Source: Triplophysa rosa (Eukaryota; Chordata; Actinopteri; Cypriniformes; Nemacheilidae). Taken from it: a DNA stretch of 64,000 bases. Shown here piece by piece: positions 23,193 through 35,566 of the stretch. The position numbers and the translations under genes were made by a program. Numbering within the stretch: the stretch's first letter is position 1; every line of letters begins with the position of its first letter. The stretch is taken from assembly GCF_024868665.1 (NCBI RefSeq), contig NC_079907.1:21934834-21998833 (forward strand), given 5' to 3'. Under the pieces are notes generated by a model. The model searched no databases, was not told the DNA's origin, and saw nothing but the letters and a program-made list of their open reading frames with translations.

Positions 23193-24306
23193 TGTCCTGG
23201 CTATGTAGGTTCTTCGTTTTATGTTTCTTCAGTGTCTTCATGTTCCTCATATTAAAAACAAAATGAAACCCCAAAACGAATTTCAGTCATCATTTTCTCA
23301 TAACATCCCAAAACTGTATAATTTCTGTGCCTTTTTTTTTTACTTTGTAAAGTATCTAGTCTCTAAGTATCTAAGTCTCATATTGGCAACTCTAAAAATG
23401 ACAAGAGCACAAAATAATCTTGAAAATAGACCACCTGTAGTGATTCTGTGTAGGTGCTGAGTGTAAACGTAGGCCATGTGATACAATTGACCCCAGTGAC
23501 CACATCTATAATGATTGGGTGTATCATCACAAATGAAACTATAAAACATGTCTTTGCTTTTTCGGTTCTGCCTTCTATCGGCCGGGGTCTCCAAAGAGAG
23601 TGATTACACCTAGAGTCAATGTGCCCATTTGCTTGGGTAAACAACGCTGTCACCATTGCTACATCAAACCCATGGAAGCCATCAGACCAGAGTAATGGGG
23701 TCATTAACATTGGCCTAGATATTGGATCTGGTGTCGGCCTGTGAAAACAGCAGGGTGGCTCATCTCAAAGATCAGCAGAGTATAATCGTCCACACTCATT
23801 ATTAAATCACACTACGGCAGCAAAATGTCACCTCTTGTCTATTAAGATAAAACATGCTTCTGTCGTATAAGAAGGATTCAATTGATTTTCAGATCTGATT
23901 CGGGAAGGTGGTCTACTAGAACCTATTTAGACATGTGACAAGTGATGGCAAAGAAATAAAGAAATAATGATGCCCGTTATTTATATAAATTAAAACGCTG
24001 AGAAGCAATTAGCTACATTAGTGACACTGTGATTATCTTTTATTATCCACACAGAATTCACACTTTTAGAAGTGAAGATATTTTCTAAATGTAGCCACTG
24101 AACAGTACAGAGAAGCAATGAAAGAGAGAAGTGCCAAAGACTGTGTAGCTTGTATGGCATTACACATAAAGATCTATCCCGTGGAGACTTTTTATTAATA
24201 GCTTTTGGCTCTCAGCATCTAACAGAACTCCTGCTTGTACTTCTCTTGAACAACTCTCATCAAACATGATGAGTCTTGTGGACCAATTATAAATGTGACC
24301 AGTATC
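23193..24306. other. Intronic sequence, nothing recognised
   Basis: Overlapping minus-strand open frames at 23340-23710 have no recognisable domain. No repeat termini were found. Confidence 0.5.
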
Positions 24307-24314
24307 GTCATTAT

Positions 24315-25272
24315 CAGGGGCGGATTTAGTGATTTGGGGCCCTAGGCAAATCCATGTATGGGGGCCCCAACTGTGCGCCATTTTACTCTACTGCAACCCT
24401 TATTTTTCTTCTTCCTCAAAGCACACAACTTTTCACCCCCAGTCAAAGTGACAGGGGAAAACTAAGCTTAATAAACACAGATACTCACTAATTAAAAAAA
24501 TAATAATAATGAATTCCGGAATGAAAAACATAGGGAAAAAAATACATCTGCAGGGTTTTTCCTGGCTCAAAATGAGGCGGAGGTGGAGAAAAGCTCGTGT
24601 AGGCCTACCGTCCCTTTAAGGTCTGCGCAGCGGAGTCAAACAACCTTTCTACCTTTGAACTGACTGCCCTCTCCTACCAAGCACACAGCGCTCTTTGTTT
24701 GACAGATGTTTTGGTCATCAGTCATTATAACTGTGTTGTCAGTGTTCATGGAGAAATACTCACCGGCACATTATAATTGCTAGTGGCCGGGAGAGTGCTG
24801 CGTCTGGCGGGAGAGAGATGCGCTACTGCTGTAGGAGCAGCGGTGGAGTTTGTGTGGGGGAAAAGCAGAGACTTTGGCAACAATCTTTTTTAAATCGTTT
24901 GTTTTCCTCTCCGCTGGTGTAGCTGCGTTTCTTTGTTGTTTTATTTCCCTGCAACTTGTTTTGCAGCTATACCACACAGTGACACTCTCGCTGTGGGCAG
25001 TTCTAATTCCGCCGCTGCGTTAACTTTCTCTAGCTGGTGTCGAACTCGTCTCGCGCATATAGGGTGCTAATGGAACGGTCCACTCTAATCTATAATGGGG
25101 GGGAGTGCCTTCGTACTGATGTAATAACGTAAAACGTTAACAGGGATATCCCGACTATTTTGATGATTACTTGACATGGCTTATTGGTTAAGTCCACCCC
25201 TTCCTTTTGGGGGCCCCTGGTAGCTCAGGGCCCCAGGCGATTGCCTACCTTTGCCTAATGGGTAAGTCCCAG
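24315..25272. mobile_element. Non-autonomous hAT-type element (CAGGGGCGGATTTA)
   Basis: The left terminus is CAGGGGCGGATTTAGTGATT followed by GGGGCCCTAGGC. The right part carries GGGGGCCCC, GGGCCCCAGGCG and ends GGTAAGTCCCAG. The flanks GTCATTAT (24307-24314) and ATCATTAT (25273-25280) match at 7 of 8 positions. The right end seems to have lost several bases of the expected GCCCCTG terminus. About 958 bp, with no transposase motif. Confidence 0.78.
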
Positions 25273-25280
25273 ATCATTAT

Positions 25281-26244
25281 AAATGTGAGGTGGCGATCAC
25301 GAAGTATTTCGACCGACTATCTCTCGTCGCCTTAAATGCATTACTGAATAATGAGTGGGCGGCGCGTCAAAATTGCTGAAGTGGTGCGCGTTTGCTCGTG
25401 GATCGCGTCATTTGCGCTTTGACTCAATCCAAAATTGCTGCTTAAGCTGCAGTTTAAGTTAAGATATACGCAAGAATGCGCTTTAATATGATACTGGAGA
25501 GAGAGCGAGATCGTGTTAGCGCTAAAACTGGAGAGAGAACGAGAGCGCATTCGTGCTAAAGCTATCTTTTACTCTATTTAACGAATGTTGGGTCACATGC
25601 GTTCCGAACCGTAGAGTAAGGATCCGTGATCAGTTTCACCACTACTCATTCAATTGTCATGAAACCTGTGGTTTTACCATCAACTGTTTGGACTAAGAAC
25701 CACTTCTATTTCACAACTTAGGCCAGTCCTGTTATTTAAAGCACAAGTACAGTAAATGTATGCAAATGTGTAAAATACATATAGTGGAGAGAACAGCTAG
25801 AAGGCCATTGAAGACATTTAAGTCAGTGAGCCTAAGAGCTAAAACTGGGACATATTTGCATATTTTTGTGAACTGTTGGCACACGCCTTAAGAAACTGGA
25901 ACTGCCTTGGGTGACCCGAGACGTCTATTCACCCTAGTCTTGTTTTAAATCAGCTTCGGTCCTCCAGTTTATTATTTCAGGTACATACAAATGCATGTTG
26001 CACACCAACATTTCTCAACATTCAAAGTATTGGCCTTTCTTGCAGCTAGCAACTTTATTTAGGCCATGCAAATTGATTTTCACCGTAATATTGTCTTCCA
26101 TCATTCTCAAAAAATGGAACTAAAGTAGATGTGTTGTAACTTGTCCTCTGTGTTCTTTATGTATCTTGACTTATACGCCAGTGCACAGAAGGATTGTTAT
26201 AATAATGAGCAGTCTGAAGAAATAGGTATGGGCAGTTATTCTCA
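25281..26244. other. Intronic sequence with a short two-unit repeat
   Basis: At about 25498-25563 a unit of about 33 bp containing GAGAGAG, GCGAGATCGTG and GCTAAA occurs twice with changes. Nothing else is recognised. Confidence 0.45.
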
Positions 26245-26689
26245 TTATATGGCAACACAGCCTCACGGGAATTCGTGAAATTGTCACGAACCGTCATCTA
26301 TTCATTCGTGTTCATCAACATGAATTTCCCCCTTTTTTCGTGTCAGTCAGCACGTAATTTTTGCGTGTCACCCAGCACGACTTCAAAAGTACTTTAATAT
26401 GCGATATCTTTCATATCTATAAATCTATATCAAGGCAATCTGATGGGAATTCATACCTATTTTACAAGGTGGCTCATTTGTGTGAATTCCTATTTCCTAC
26501 GATCTTATTCGTATGTTTTGTTACGATATGACTTTTCACTGTGACGTTAGGTTTAGGGGCGGGGTTAGGGTAGCCATTTATCATTGCCTTGCCACCTCGT
26601 GAAACTAGCATTTTTAGCTAAATTAGCCTTTGCGGCTGTGATTTTAGGGTTTGGGGTGAGGTAAGGTGTTGGTTAGCCAACTCCTAAAG

Positions 26690-28347
26690 CAGAGGTGGAC
26701 GAAGTACACAACTTCCTTACTTGAGTGAAAGTACAGATACTACTGGTCAAATATTACTCCACTACAAGTAAAAGTTGTAAAGACAGATTCTTACTTAAGT
26801 AAAAGTACAGAAGTACGTGCTTTTAAAAGTACTCAAGTATTAAAAGTAAATTTACTTTATGTCAGTTGTGCATTGTTTTATTGTCATATACCTTATGCTT
26901 CTGAAGCAACCTACTGAATACACTGAGCAGCTCACAGTATCAGTTGTATTAGAGGAGTAGTTCACTTCAAAATTTGCCCCCATTGACTTTCCATAGTAAT
27001 TTTTATTCCTACTATGGAAAGTCAATGGGGGGAAATTTTGCAGTGAGGAACTCCTTTAAGAGCTTTATATGTTTAGCACATGTATGTTTAGTTTAGATAT
27101 AATCCTGTATAATCATTTAGCCTAATTATCTTCATTAGCCCCCTAGGCCTATATGTATTCATGAGCAGTGTTTGTTTATTTTGTATATTCCCTTTACCAG
27201 TTTTAGCAGCAATTTACCAGTAAGTAATAAGGTTCTTGTAAATAGTCAAGTGTAGAAGCCATGTGTTTGTTGGATTTATTACCATTTGTATTACCATAAT
27301 TTAACTACAAACATAAACTATAGCTAGTATAATGAAACTATGGTATTTTTAGTTGCTGTGGTTTTACTAAAGATTATTAATTGGAGTATGGTTCCTATAT
27401 ATAGAAAATGGTAAATTTGTGGATACTGTGGTTTTACTGCAAATACCATCCCTGCTGAAAAAAACAATGAATTTTTGAAGTAGAATGAGATTTTTAAATT
27501 AAATTCCTCTTTGTAGTGTGTTTGGGTTTTATTCCAATATGATTTACCATCCCACCAATAGAATCCATCACATAGCCTACAAGTAGACAACATGTATCCA
27601 TATTACAATTCCCATTATTCCCATTAAATCCATTACATTTTATATTGTATTTTGGGCTGGGTTCTATTGTTTTTATTTCAACAGGAATACTTCAAATATA
27701 GTTACTTCAGTAAAAACATCATTCATTTTCCAAATCACTTTAAATGATATAGCAGCAGATCAGAAGTTAACACGCACGCGTAGCTCAAGGTGTATGTGAT
27801 GCTTATTTACCGTTTAGCCGTTATGCCGATCATTTTCATGACAATGTTTCTACGATCTTTGACTGATCGTAACCCACAGATGATTACACCACACTTTATC
27901 ATGTGCCTTTTTCCTCTTTTATTGTTCTATTTGCCTTTTCAGAGCGCTATCAACGGTGTAGCAGCACCTACGTTTACATTAGTTTAGCGGGGAAGATCCC
28001 AGAGTTGCCAGATTTGCGTAATTTTTTTGCTAAATGGCCATTCAAAGGTTGCCGGAAAACCGCGAGCTTAGAAAAACTGAAATACTTGGCAACATTAAAA
28101 GGTCCTGGAAGATCGCAAGCAAGATAAATGACGCACACCGGAAAACCCGCTGCATAGAAACCATTTTCTACTTTTGGACCTTTTTATAAATGTAGTGGAG
28201 TAAAAAGTATGATATTTGTCTTTCAAATGTAGTGAAGTTAAAGTACAAGTACTCAGAAAAAATAATACTCAAGTAAAGTACAGATACTCAAAAAGTGTAC
28301 TTAAGTACAGTACTCAGGTAAATTTACTTCGTTACTGTCCACCTCTG
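26690..28347. mobile_element. Non-autonomous hAT element of the Tol2/Ac-like type
   Basis: The left end CAGAGGTGGACGAAGTAC and the right end GTTACTGTCCACCTCTG are inverted. Both sub-termini are rich in AAAGTACTCAAGTA and ACTTAAGTA motifs, as in Tol2, whose end reads CAGAGGTGTAAAGTACTTGA. The flanks share CTAAAG, a plausible but imperfect target duplication. About 1,658 bp. The open frame at 27903-28127 has no transposase motif, so the element is a deletion or MITE-like derivative. It carries a second insertion at 26949-27059. Confidence 0.85.
26949..27059. mobile_element. Minimal foldback MITE inside the hAT element
   Basis: 111 bp reading TTAGAGGAGTAGTTCACTTC ... AGGAACTCCTTTAA. The two halves pair almost fully, including CCCCCATTGACTTTCCATAG against CTATGGAAAGTCAATGGGGG. 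It is a shortened relative of the GTTCACC family. Confidence 0.85.
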
Positions 28348-28539
28348 CTAAAGTATTTGCGACTTCTTTTGATATCAGGTTAGAAATATATAAATGTACA
28401 TACACGCGCGGTCTATGTATTGAAAAATTGTCGTGCTGGTGACGCGAAAAAAAGAGGAAATTCGTGTTGATGAACACGAATGAATAGATTTCAGTTCGTG
28501 ACAATTTCACGAATTCCTGTGAGACTGGGTTGTATATGG

Positions 28540-29149
28540 TTCTGTGCTATTGATTAGAGGTTGTAAACGCACAGGCATTTAAAATTCATCTGGCTTTTTT
28601 CGCTCAAAGAGCAGTTCAAAAGAAGCGATTGTATTGGCAGCGTGCAGAGAATGTTAATTAAACATCTTCAGTACCTTGAATCTTAAACACTGTTGTTTTG
28701 ACATCTGTTTTAAGAGGTCATGTTGAAGGAAGGTTTCTCTTTTTGCAAAACTCACTGTAGCATGCACAATGAAGGTAAAATTGAAATCAAGAATATCTGT
28801 TTCTATAATTAACATAAAGCTAGTGAAATAAAGCTACTAATTAAACCATATGACATCGCTGTGTGCGTTTATCTGATAACCACTTAGCAAAAGGACATTC
28901 TGACATTTTTAAAGGTAAGAATCACTATTACTATTGCTCATACTTAAGATTAGTGATTTAATAAGAGTAATGCTAATGGCTTTGTTGGGAATAATCATGC
29001 TGATACTAACATACTTTAAATAATAGTATACAGTATTATATTACTATAATTATATTAAGAGATAATTATATTACTATACTTATACATGTATATAACACTA
29101 CCTCTACTTACTACATTATCCATTTGCACAAGTGTACATACAATCTGTT
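28540..29149. other. AT-rich intronic sequence, nothing recognised
   Basis: Very AT-rich with TATTATATTACTATAAT-type stretches near 29030-29090. No gene or repeat termini. Confidence 0.5.
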
Positions 29150-29405
29150 AATATGTATATTCTACTAAATACTACCCTGTACAATGTCTCTTATATGTTA
29201 TTATCCCCCATTTTCTGTAAAATAGTCTTTATTTTATATATGCATATTTTAGAATCTTTTAGACTGTAAATCTTATTATATTGTATTGTCATTGTGTTGA
29301 ATGTCTGTACTAGAAGCTTCCAACACCAAAGAAAATTCCTTGTGTGTGCAAGCACACTTGGCAATAAAGCTCTTCTGATTCTTCTGATTCTGATTCTGAT
29401 AATAA
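29150..29405 (+). mobile_element. LINE 3' end with TCTGAT microsatellite tail
   Basis: The 3' part reads AAATTCCTTGTGTGTGCAAG, CACTTGGCAATAAAGCTC and ends in tandem TTCTGAT/TCTGAT units to about 29402. Known: this wording and tail are typical of 3' ends of L2-like LINEs in fish, where the short tail repeat serves reverse-transcription priming. No reverse transcriptase lies upstream, so it is a 5'-truncated copy. Confidence 0.7.
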
Positions 29406-29574
29406 ACAATCAGCACATTAGCAATTGAATATGTGTGTGCACAGCTCAGCAGAATTGGACTGTCCTTCATTGATATACTGTACATTCTCCACCCTTTATT
29501 TGATACTTTGCTAAAACATTCACTCAGTATGAGGGCAGAATTATCGGGTTTTGAACTTGGAGATGCACTCTTAC

Positions 29575-29770
29575 TTGTGACTAGGGCCACAAGTACGTAA
29601 CGATAATACCCTAGCAACCACACAGTACACCCTAGAAACACAAACAACCTTGTGAAGACTATAATACAACACCCAGCACACTCTAGCAACATTTCATTAA
29701 CCTCTTCAAAATACTTTGGCAACCAGAGAGCAACGGTTTTGCGAGTGCTAGAGACAACAATTGGTTGGGT
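29575..29770. repeat. Degenerate CCCTAGCAACCAC-type short tandem repeat
   Basis: Repeated phrases ACCCTAGCAACCACACAGTA, CACCCTAGAAACACA, ACTCTAGCAACA and TTTGGCAACCAGAGAGCAAC occur at 20-40 bp spacing. It shares this phrase with 38565-38680. The minus-strand open frame of 170 codons over it (29276-29788) is a by-product. Confidence 0.6.
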
Positions 29771-29826
29771 AAAAAACAGCGACAACACATATGCCTATTC
29801 TATTTCTCATCAATGTCACCAAAATG

Positions 29827-30251
29827 CAGGGCTCTAGACTAACTTTTTGCGATTTTCGATTTCCGATTTTCGGACGGATCAGGCCTTAACTTAACATTCT
29901 TAACGAAAAAGTTGTCAAACGTTCTTTTCATCTTCTCTCATCATCCGCGGCTACATCCACTCTGTTTATCTGACGGGCCTATAGGCTCCTCCCCTCTCTC
30001 TGTCTGACTGCAGCACAGCATTTTCAAACGTACACACACGTACAGGAATATCTGGACCACGGCCAATCAGAGGGGGGTCCGCCCTTCACTATCTCTGATT
30101 GGTTTAGACCACGATATGGGCCTAATGTGTCTGTTGTTGAACCACAGGGAGACTTTCGCAGAGACTTTTATCCCCTCGAGATTTTTTTTAGTCGCACCAT
30201 TGAGAAATTAGGTCGCATGTGCGACCAAATTGGTCGCACTCTAGAGCCCTG
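29827..30251. mobile_element. hAT-type MITE with CAGGGCTCTAGA termini
   Basis: The left end CAGGGCTCTAGACTAAC is mirrored by GCACTCTAGAGCCCTG on the right; the inverted 12-mer is exact. The right sub-terminus has repeated GGTCGCA and GTGCGACC motifs. At 425 bp it is non-coding. No clean 8-bp duplication: the flanks CCAAAATG and AAATGTCA share only AAATG. Confidence 0.8.
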
Positions 30252-32308
30252 AAATGTCATCGGTATTTCTTTCGTTTTTATTAAATGAATGTGCTACTAG
30301 TGTTAAAAACGGCAATGAACACCTTTGTTATTTTGGTTGTCATCTTGTTGGTTGGCACACGACCGTACACAAAAGCAGTTTGTTCCATGTGAATGGTAGT
30401 TTGGTGCAGTTGGTCTGAAAAAATTAGAACAAGGCTTTAGACAAAGCACTTTGGGCAAAACATTGCATTTAATGTGCTATATAAATAAATGAAGTTGAAA
30501 GCAACATAAAAGGAATTACTGAAAGGAACTCGTTTGGCATTAAAACATATTCATATAAAGAAAAGCATCAGTCATTTGATCAAAAAAGACATTCTTATTT
30601 AGTTAATAGATCAATGTTTCATGTAAATGCCAAGATTAAACATGGCTAACTAGTTTAAATAAGAAAACTGTGGAGACCTGCATGTTAACTCGTTTCAAGC
30701 GTTTTGGTATTGCGCCTCTCAGGCCCTCTCAGGTGAAAATAGAGTACAGGGGTCTAAATGAGGTCTCGAGACGTGCTGTTGCATCAGGATCGAATATAAA
30801 GGAATAAACGTGAGCCTGTGTTTCTATTGGCAGGAGGTCTGTAGGAGCAGGCGGCATGTCTTCCATCCGTTATTATTGTGTCCTTGATGTGAACGCAATC
30901 TCCATTTTCTGTCTTTCATTATCAATCCAGTGATCCGCCAGAGGTCTAATGTCCGCTGAATGCTGATGACAAGCTGGGTGGTGATAGGAAAAGTCGCAGC
31001 AGAAACAGAAGCACCAACAGGCAGGATGTATTGCGGTCTTACGTTTAAAAATCAAAGACATTGAGCACATGAATTTACCTGTCAGGTAATAAAAACAATG
31101 ACATATTTCTATTTCAGTTTAGTTATGCCAGGAATAATCATTTTAAATGAATACACACACACAGATGAAGGCTCATGCCATACGGATATTAATACCATTA
31201 GCCTCATGAAAGATGTTGTATTTTACACAAATCATTTTGCTTGGTGCCAACATGACATCACATGACCTGCTGAATTCTACCTGCTTTAGATGTTTTGCCC
31301 ACCGAAATAATGTAGCATGATCCTACGACAAACGATTCAAGTGTTGTAGAGACTTTGGCATGAGCCAAATGATCGGAATCATTCAAAGAAGAGCCATAAA
31401 CAAGCTGAATACCCTGAAGGTGCATACTTACTGCTTTAAAAGATATATAATACTATAGACATTTAAACGTATTTTTAAACTTTCTGTTGGTTTATAAAAC
31501 ATTAAAAGGTAAAAAAGATTAACAAATAAATAAAACAAATTATAATAATAAAGCAAACTGTCGACTAAGTCAGTTCGGATCTGGATTTCGGTATATTTAT
31601 GGCCAAAGACAATTATTCATGCCGATCTAATACAAATTAATTTAGACTGATCTTATTTTAAATGTTGAATTAGCTCATTCGTTTACTAATCAGACATTTC
31701 TAACAACTTAAATAAGAAGCTCTTTAAAATAAATACTTACATCATACACCTGGCAAGATTTAGCAAACGTAACCGAAAAGCTGAGCTACTTTGATCAGGA
31801 TATTTCTCCAAATAGACAAGATGGGCACTGTCACTTCGAATCATTCAAGTGTCTGTGGCAATTTAAATAGGAGGACAGCGTTCTTGCCATCCCACTGAGA
31901 ACACGGTGACTAAAATAACACATAATTCACTGGCACAAGAGCTTCTAACAGAAAAAGTCACCTGACCTGTACACTGTACTCAGATATCACAGGAGGATAA
32001 AACTTGACCTGGAGAAATCTCTTTAGCACCCTCTTCACCACAACAACTGTATAAGCACTTGAACCCGAGGCAAGGTGTTGGGAGAGAACTGGAGATTAAT
32101 GGCAAATTATCTACTTCAGATTAGTTACATGAGGGGCCTTATGAATAAAACTGTATGGATTTCATCCTAAAAATATGCACACACACGAATAGCGGATTTT
32201 GGACAGTACACCAGGCCCTGTGCAACATTCGCCAGTAACCGCAAGAATATACATGCACAAACATGATTCCTCTTTTAAAAATCACCATACATACGTATAT
32301 TTCAATGC
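30252..32308. other. Intronic sequence; possible retroposon tail near 30435-30500
   Basis: The stretch AAGCACTTTGGGCAAAACAT plus TGTGCTATATAAATAAA resembles the 3' tails of fish retroposons (AAAGCGCTTTGAG ... GCGCTATATAAAT). No other repeat or gene was found to 32308. Confidence 0.4.
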
Positions 32309-32610
32309 TTAAAGTGGTAGTTCACTTTTGTCATTTCGAACCTGTATGACTTTCTTTATTCTGCAGAACACAAAAGAAGATATTTGTAAAAAATGTTGTC
32401 GACCGAACAGCGATGGCAGCCATTCACTTGCATTGGTTTTGTGTCCATACAATGGAAGTCAATGGGTGCCACCGCTGTTCGGTTATCAACATTCTTCAAA
32501 ATATCTTCTTTTGTGTTCTGCAGAAGGAAGAAAGTCAAACAGGTTAGAAATGACAAGAGGGTGAGTAAATGATGACAGAATTTTCATTTTAGGGTGAACT
32601 ATCCCATAAA
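32309..32610. mobile_element. GTTCACC-type foldback MITE, near-complete
   Basis: It starts TTAAAGTGGTAGTTCACTTT and ends GGGTGAACTATCCCATAAA. Internal inverse pairs include GAACACAAAAGAAGATATTT against AATATCTTCTTTTGTGTTCT, and ACCGAACAGCG against CGCTGTTCGGT. The left arm lacks the GTCATCATTTACTCACC block that the right arm keeps in inverse form (GGTGAGTAAATGATGACAG), a small one-arm deletion. Confidence 0.87.
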
Positions 32611-33871
32611 CTAAATAAAGTTAAAGTCGCTGGATTCGTCAAATGGTTTGTACCATTAAAAGAGTGGGTACAAATGGTCTAAATGCTTTTATCCCAAGAT
32701 GGTTTTACTCCCAGTTTACGTTGTATAATCGCAATGTGAGCGCGTGGACACAATTTTGGATACCCATTGAGTGTGTTCACAATGCCTCAAGTGTTAAGCA
32801 CTGCTGGCAAAAAGAGACTTCAGAATCTCCACAGTTATTGTTATTTGACCAGCTGGAGAAAACTGCTTGTGTTGTGAGAAGCTATCTACAACCTGCAGTT
32901 CCTGAAGCCAACAAACCCCCAAGAACATTATTATTGACCGCCCAACAATACGACAAAATAGCAGATGATGACAGTTTGTGCTGGAAAATGAGGAAAATCA
33001 TGTGAAACATCTGTGAGCTTGAATATTTAGACAGTTTATCGCTGTGCCTTTCAGCCATGCATAATTACTTGTTGTAAAGCTGCATGTGCAGCTTTTTGTT
33101 CCTCCACAGTTACGATAACATATCCAAAAACAAAATTACATCCTAACTACAGAATCCACTAGTTGCGTGGGATGCAAAAAATGTCTCAGAAAGTGTCGTT
33201 TGACAGCGAAATGATGTTGCAAAACAAACTCGCCCAATAATTACACTTTATTTTATAATGTATTATGGGGATATTAAATAGTGTTCAAGAGAAAATGAAA
33301 GAGATGAAAAACTACTTCAGTTGTGATGAGTAAACACTGCAAGAAATCCAATCTTTTGTCTTTGCAAATAGTGCGGGGAAAAAATTTTGAGAAATATATC
33401 AGGGGTGATTTTGTGATATTAAACTGAAGACAAGCACAGTAAATTAAGTTAAAAGCTCTCGGCCTGTTGTTTCAGGTACACGAGTGGTCTACAACGAAGC
33501 ATTATTTGCAACATCATAAACAGAAAAAAACCTTTTTAAATGCTGGTGTATATATTAAAACTGCAATAAAACATTTGCTTCGACGCCATTTCAGGTTGAA
33601 ACATAAAATGACAGGATACTTCGGATGACATTAACAATGCTGGTTCAACGCTGGTCCAGAAGAACTTCCTGTTTCAGTTCTTTAACACTAAACAAACGTT
33701 TGAACAAAATACAACAAACAAAATATATATATATATATATATACTGTATAACAGATTTGAAATGTTAAACAAATATTGAAGATTTTAAGATTATCCATTA
33801 AGAACATAAATAAATCAAAACTGCATCTGGACCAGTGTTATGACCAAAATGATGGCTTTTCTTCAAATAAT
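32611..33871. other. Intronic sequence, nothing recognised apart from a microsatellite
   Basis: The 120-codon open frame at 32643-33005 has no recognisable domain or splice context. An (AT)n tract sits at 33723-33743. Confidence 0.5.
33723..33743. repeat. (AT)n microsatellite
   Basis: About ten AT units without interruption. Confidence 0.95.
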
Positions 33872-34161
33872 TTAAAGTGATAGTCCACCCCCCCCCAAAA
33901 AAATAATCTGTCATCATTTATCCTCCCTAATGCCATTCAAAACCCGTGCATGAATCTTCTGTGCGGCACATACGGAAATGTCTCGATGGCGGTTTGTCCA
34001 TAAAATGGAGGTCACTTGGGACCAGTGTTGTTTAGTTACCAACATTCTTCAGAATACCTTCTTTTGTGTTGGGCAGAAAGTATGTTGTAAATGTTTGGAA
34101 TAAAATGAGGGCACGTAAGTGCATAATAAACATGTTCAATTTTGGGAGAGCTACCCCTTTG
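33872..34161. mobile_element. GTTCACC-type foldback MITE, diverged
   Basis: It starts TTAAAGTGATAGTCCACCCC, carries TCTGTCATCATTTATCCTCC, and ends AATTTTGGGAGAGCTACCCC. A run of nine C sits next to the left end. The arms still pair in part but have diverged more than those of 19406 or 32309. Confidence 0.75.
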
Positions 34162-34716
34162 TGATAATGGAATTACGAAGGAAGCAGAATCATAACAATT
34201 CTTACAATCCTAGTGTCTAATAATCAGCCGTCCTTCTTCAAGCCCCAAAAGGGGTGAACCGTGAGCCATCAGCATTGTATTCATAATCAACGCTCTTAAC
34301 CTCTGGTACCTTTAGAGGAGGGAGTCAACTTTCAGACATTTCAGATAAAAGCGTCTGCAAAAGGACCGCTTCCTATTATTAGTGTAATGGGCACTTAACG
34401 TGAGATTTCATCAATATATGTCCTGAGAAGCATTAAATGTGAACTGAATTTAATAACAGCCATTAAAAAAGCTCTAGACTTATTGGCCAAGTTCTTATGA
34501 CAGTAGAGTACATGTGTTAAAAATGTCATTAATGGGTCACTTTCAATATTGCAAGTTTGTTCCAGGTGTGGTTATCAATGAAATGGTTTTGAGTCGACTG
34601 AAATGTAAAGTCATTTATGCCTCAGCTTCATGCTTCAGATGGTCATTCTCTCAGAGATTGTGTGTGTCTCGCAGCTTCCAGGTTTTGACCATCAGTTATG
34701 CTATTCAGTTTCTTCT

Positions 34717-35078
34717 CAATGGTAGTTCACCCAAAATTCTGTCACCTTTAACTCAATCTCAAATTGTTCCAAATCAGTATAAATTACTTTGAACACAAAG
34801 GAACATATTTGGAAGAATGTTTCAGTTCTGGGACATCATTGACTACCATAGGAAAAGTGAAAACGGTGCCCCAGAACAGGTCTCAAAAAAATCACATTTT
34901 GTGTTCAACAGAACAAAAAAACATACAATATTTCTACTATGGTATAATGTCCCAAATTGATAACATTCTTCCAAATATCTTTCTTTGTGTTCAACAGAAC
35001 AAACAAATGTATACAGTTTTGGAACAACTTGAGGGTGAGTAAATGGTGACAGAATTTTTGGGTGGACTAACCCTTTAA
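34717..35078. mobile_element. GTTCACC-type foldback MITE
   Basis: It starts AATGGTAGTTCACCCAAAAT (the outer TTAAAGGG is decayed) and ends GGGTGGACTAACCCTTTAA. Inverse pairs: ATTTGGAAGAATGTT on the left against AACATTCTTCCAAATATCTT on the right. GAACACAAAGGAACATATTT and TCTTTCTTTGTGTTCAACAG also pair. Confidence 0.83.
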
Positions 35079-35566
35079 CCAATGGCAGTGTTAAAAACAC
35101 TGGAGCATTACTAGTAATATCATTTAATGATGCTAATTCTGTTCATTTGAAATGAGTAATATAATTTATTTTAAAGCATTAAATAAAAGGCCTTTTCAAG
35201 AAATCCAAATGAATGTATGTTAGCAGCCGGAGGCAATTTAGCCTTGAAGAATATTGGCAGATTGAAATCAATTCGTCATTACTGACCGCTCACCGACTCA
35301 CTCAGATTAGTGTTCTTGAAAATGATGAATATGACTTATGTGAAAATGCGCTTTGAACTGTTTCACCCTATTTATTTTCAGTAACCCATTTGGCATTCAT
35401 TTTAAAGCTTTTAATAAAAATGTTTAGGGGAAATGATGTGATATATTTACTGGTTGCATCAGAAAATCCATGAAGACACCGTTGACATTAGCAAAGAGAT
35501 GGTGACTTGATGTTTCTTATAATAGATCAGGATGCTTTTGCCTATTTCTTACTGAAGGGGCTGATT
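35079..35566. other. Intronic sequence, nothing recognised
   Basis: AT-rich sequence between two MITEs. Confidence 0.5.

Larger units (their letters stand above)
26253..28532. mobile_element. Long-inverted-repeat DNA element, host of a nested hAT element
   Basis: The left arm begins CAACACAGCCTCACGGGAAT then TCGTGAAATTGTCACGAAC. The right arm is its inverse, ending GTTCGTGACAATTTCACGAA then GAGACTGGGTTG. The inverted repeat is about 80 bp. TATATGG lies on both sides (26246-26252 and 28533-28539), consistent with a 7-8 bp target duplication. Without the 1.66-kb insertion at 26690-28347 the element is about 620 bp. It has the same termini as 10617-11425. Non-autonomous; the superfamily is not assigned. 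Confidence 0.82.

Noticed and set aside
29276..29788. 170-codon minus-strand open frame, the longest in the window
   Set aside because: It overlaps a LINE 3' end and a degenerate CCTAGCAACC repeat, and shows no domain, splice context or coding-like composition.
32643..33005. 120-codon plus-strand open frame
   Set aside because: No recognisable family, no splice sites in phase and no promoter-like context; chance is the simplest reading.
34340..34370. SINE fragment suggested by AGATAAAAGCGTCTGCAAAA
   Set aside because: Only the tail phrase matches, with no head or body; too short to call.
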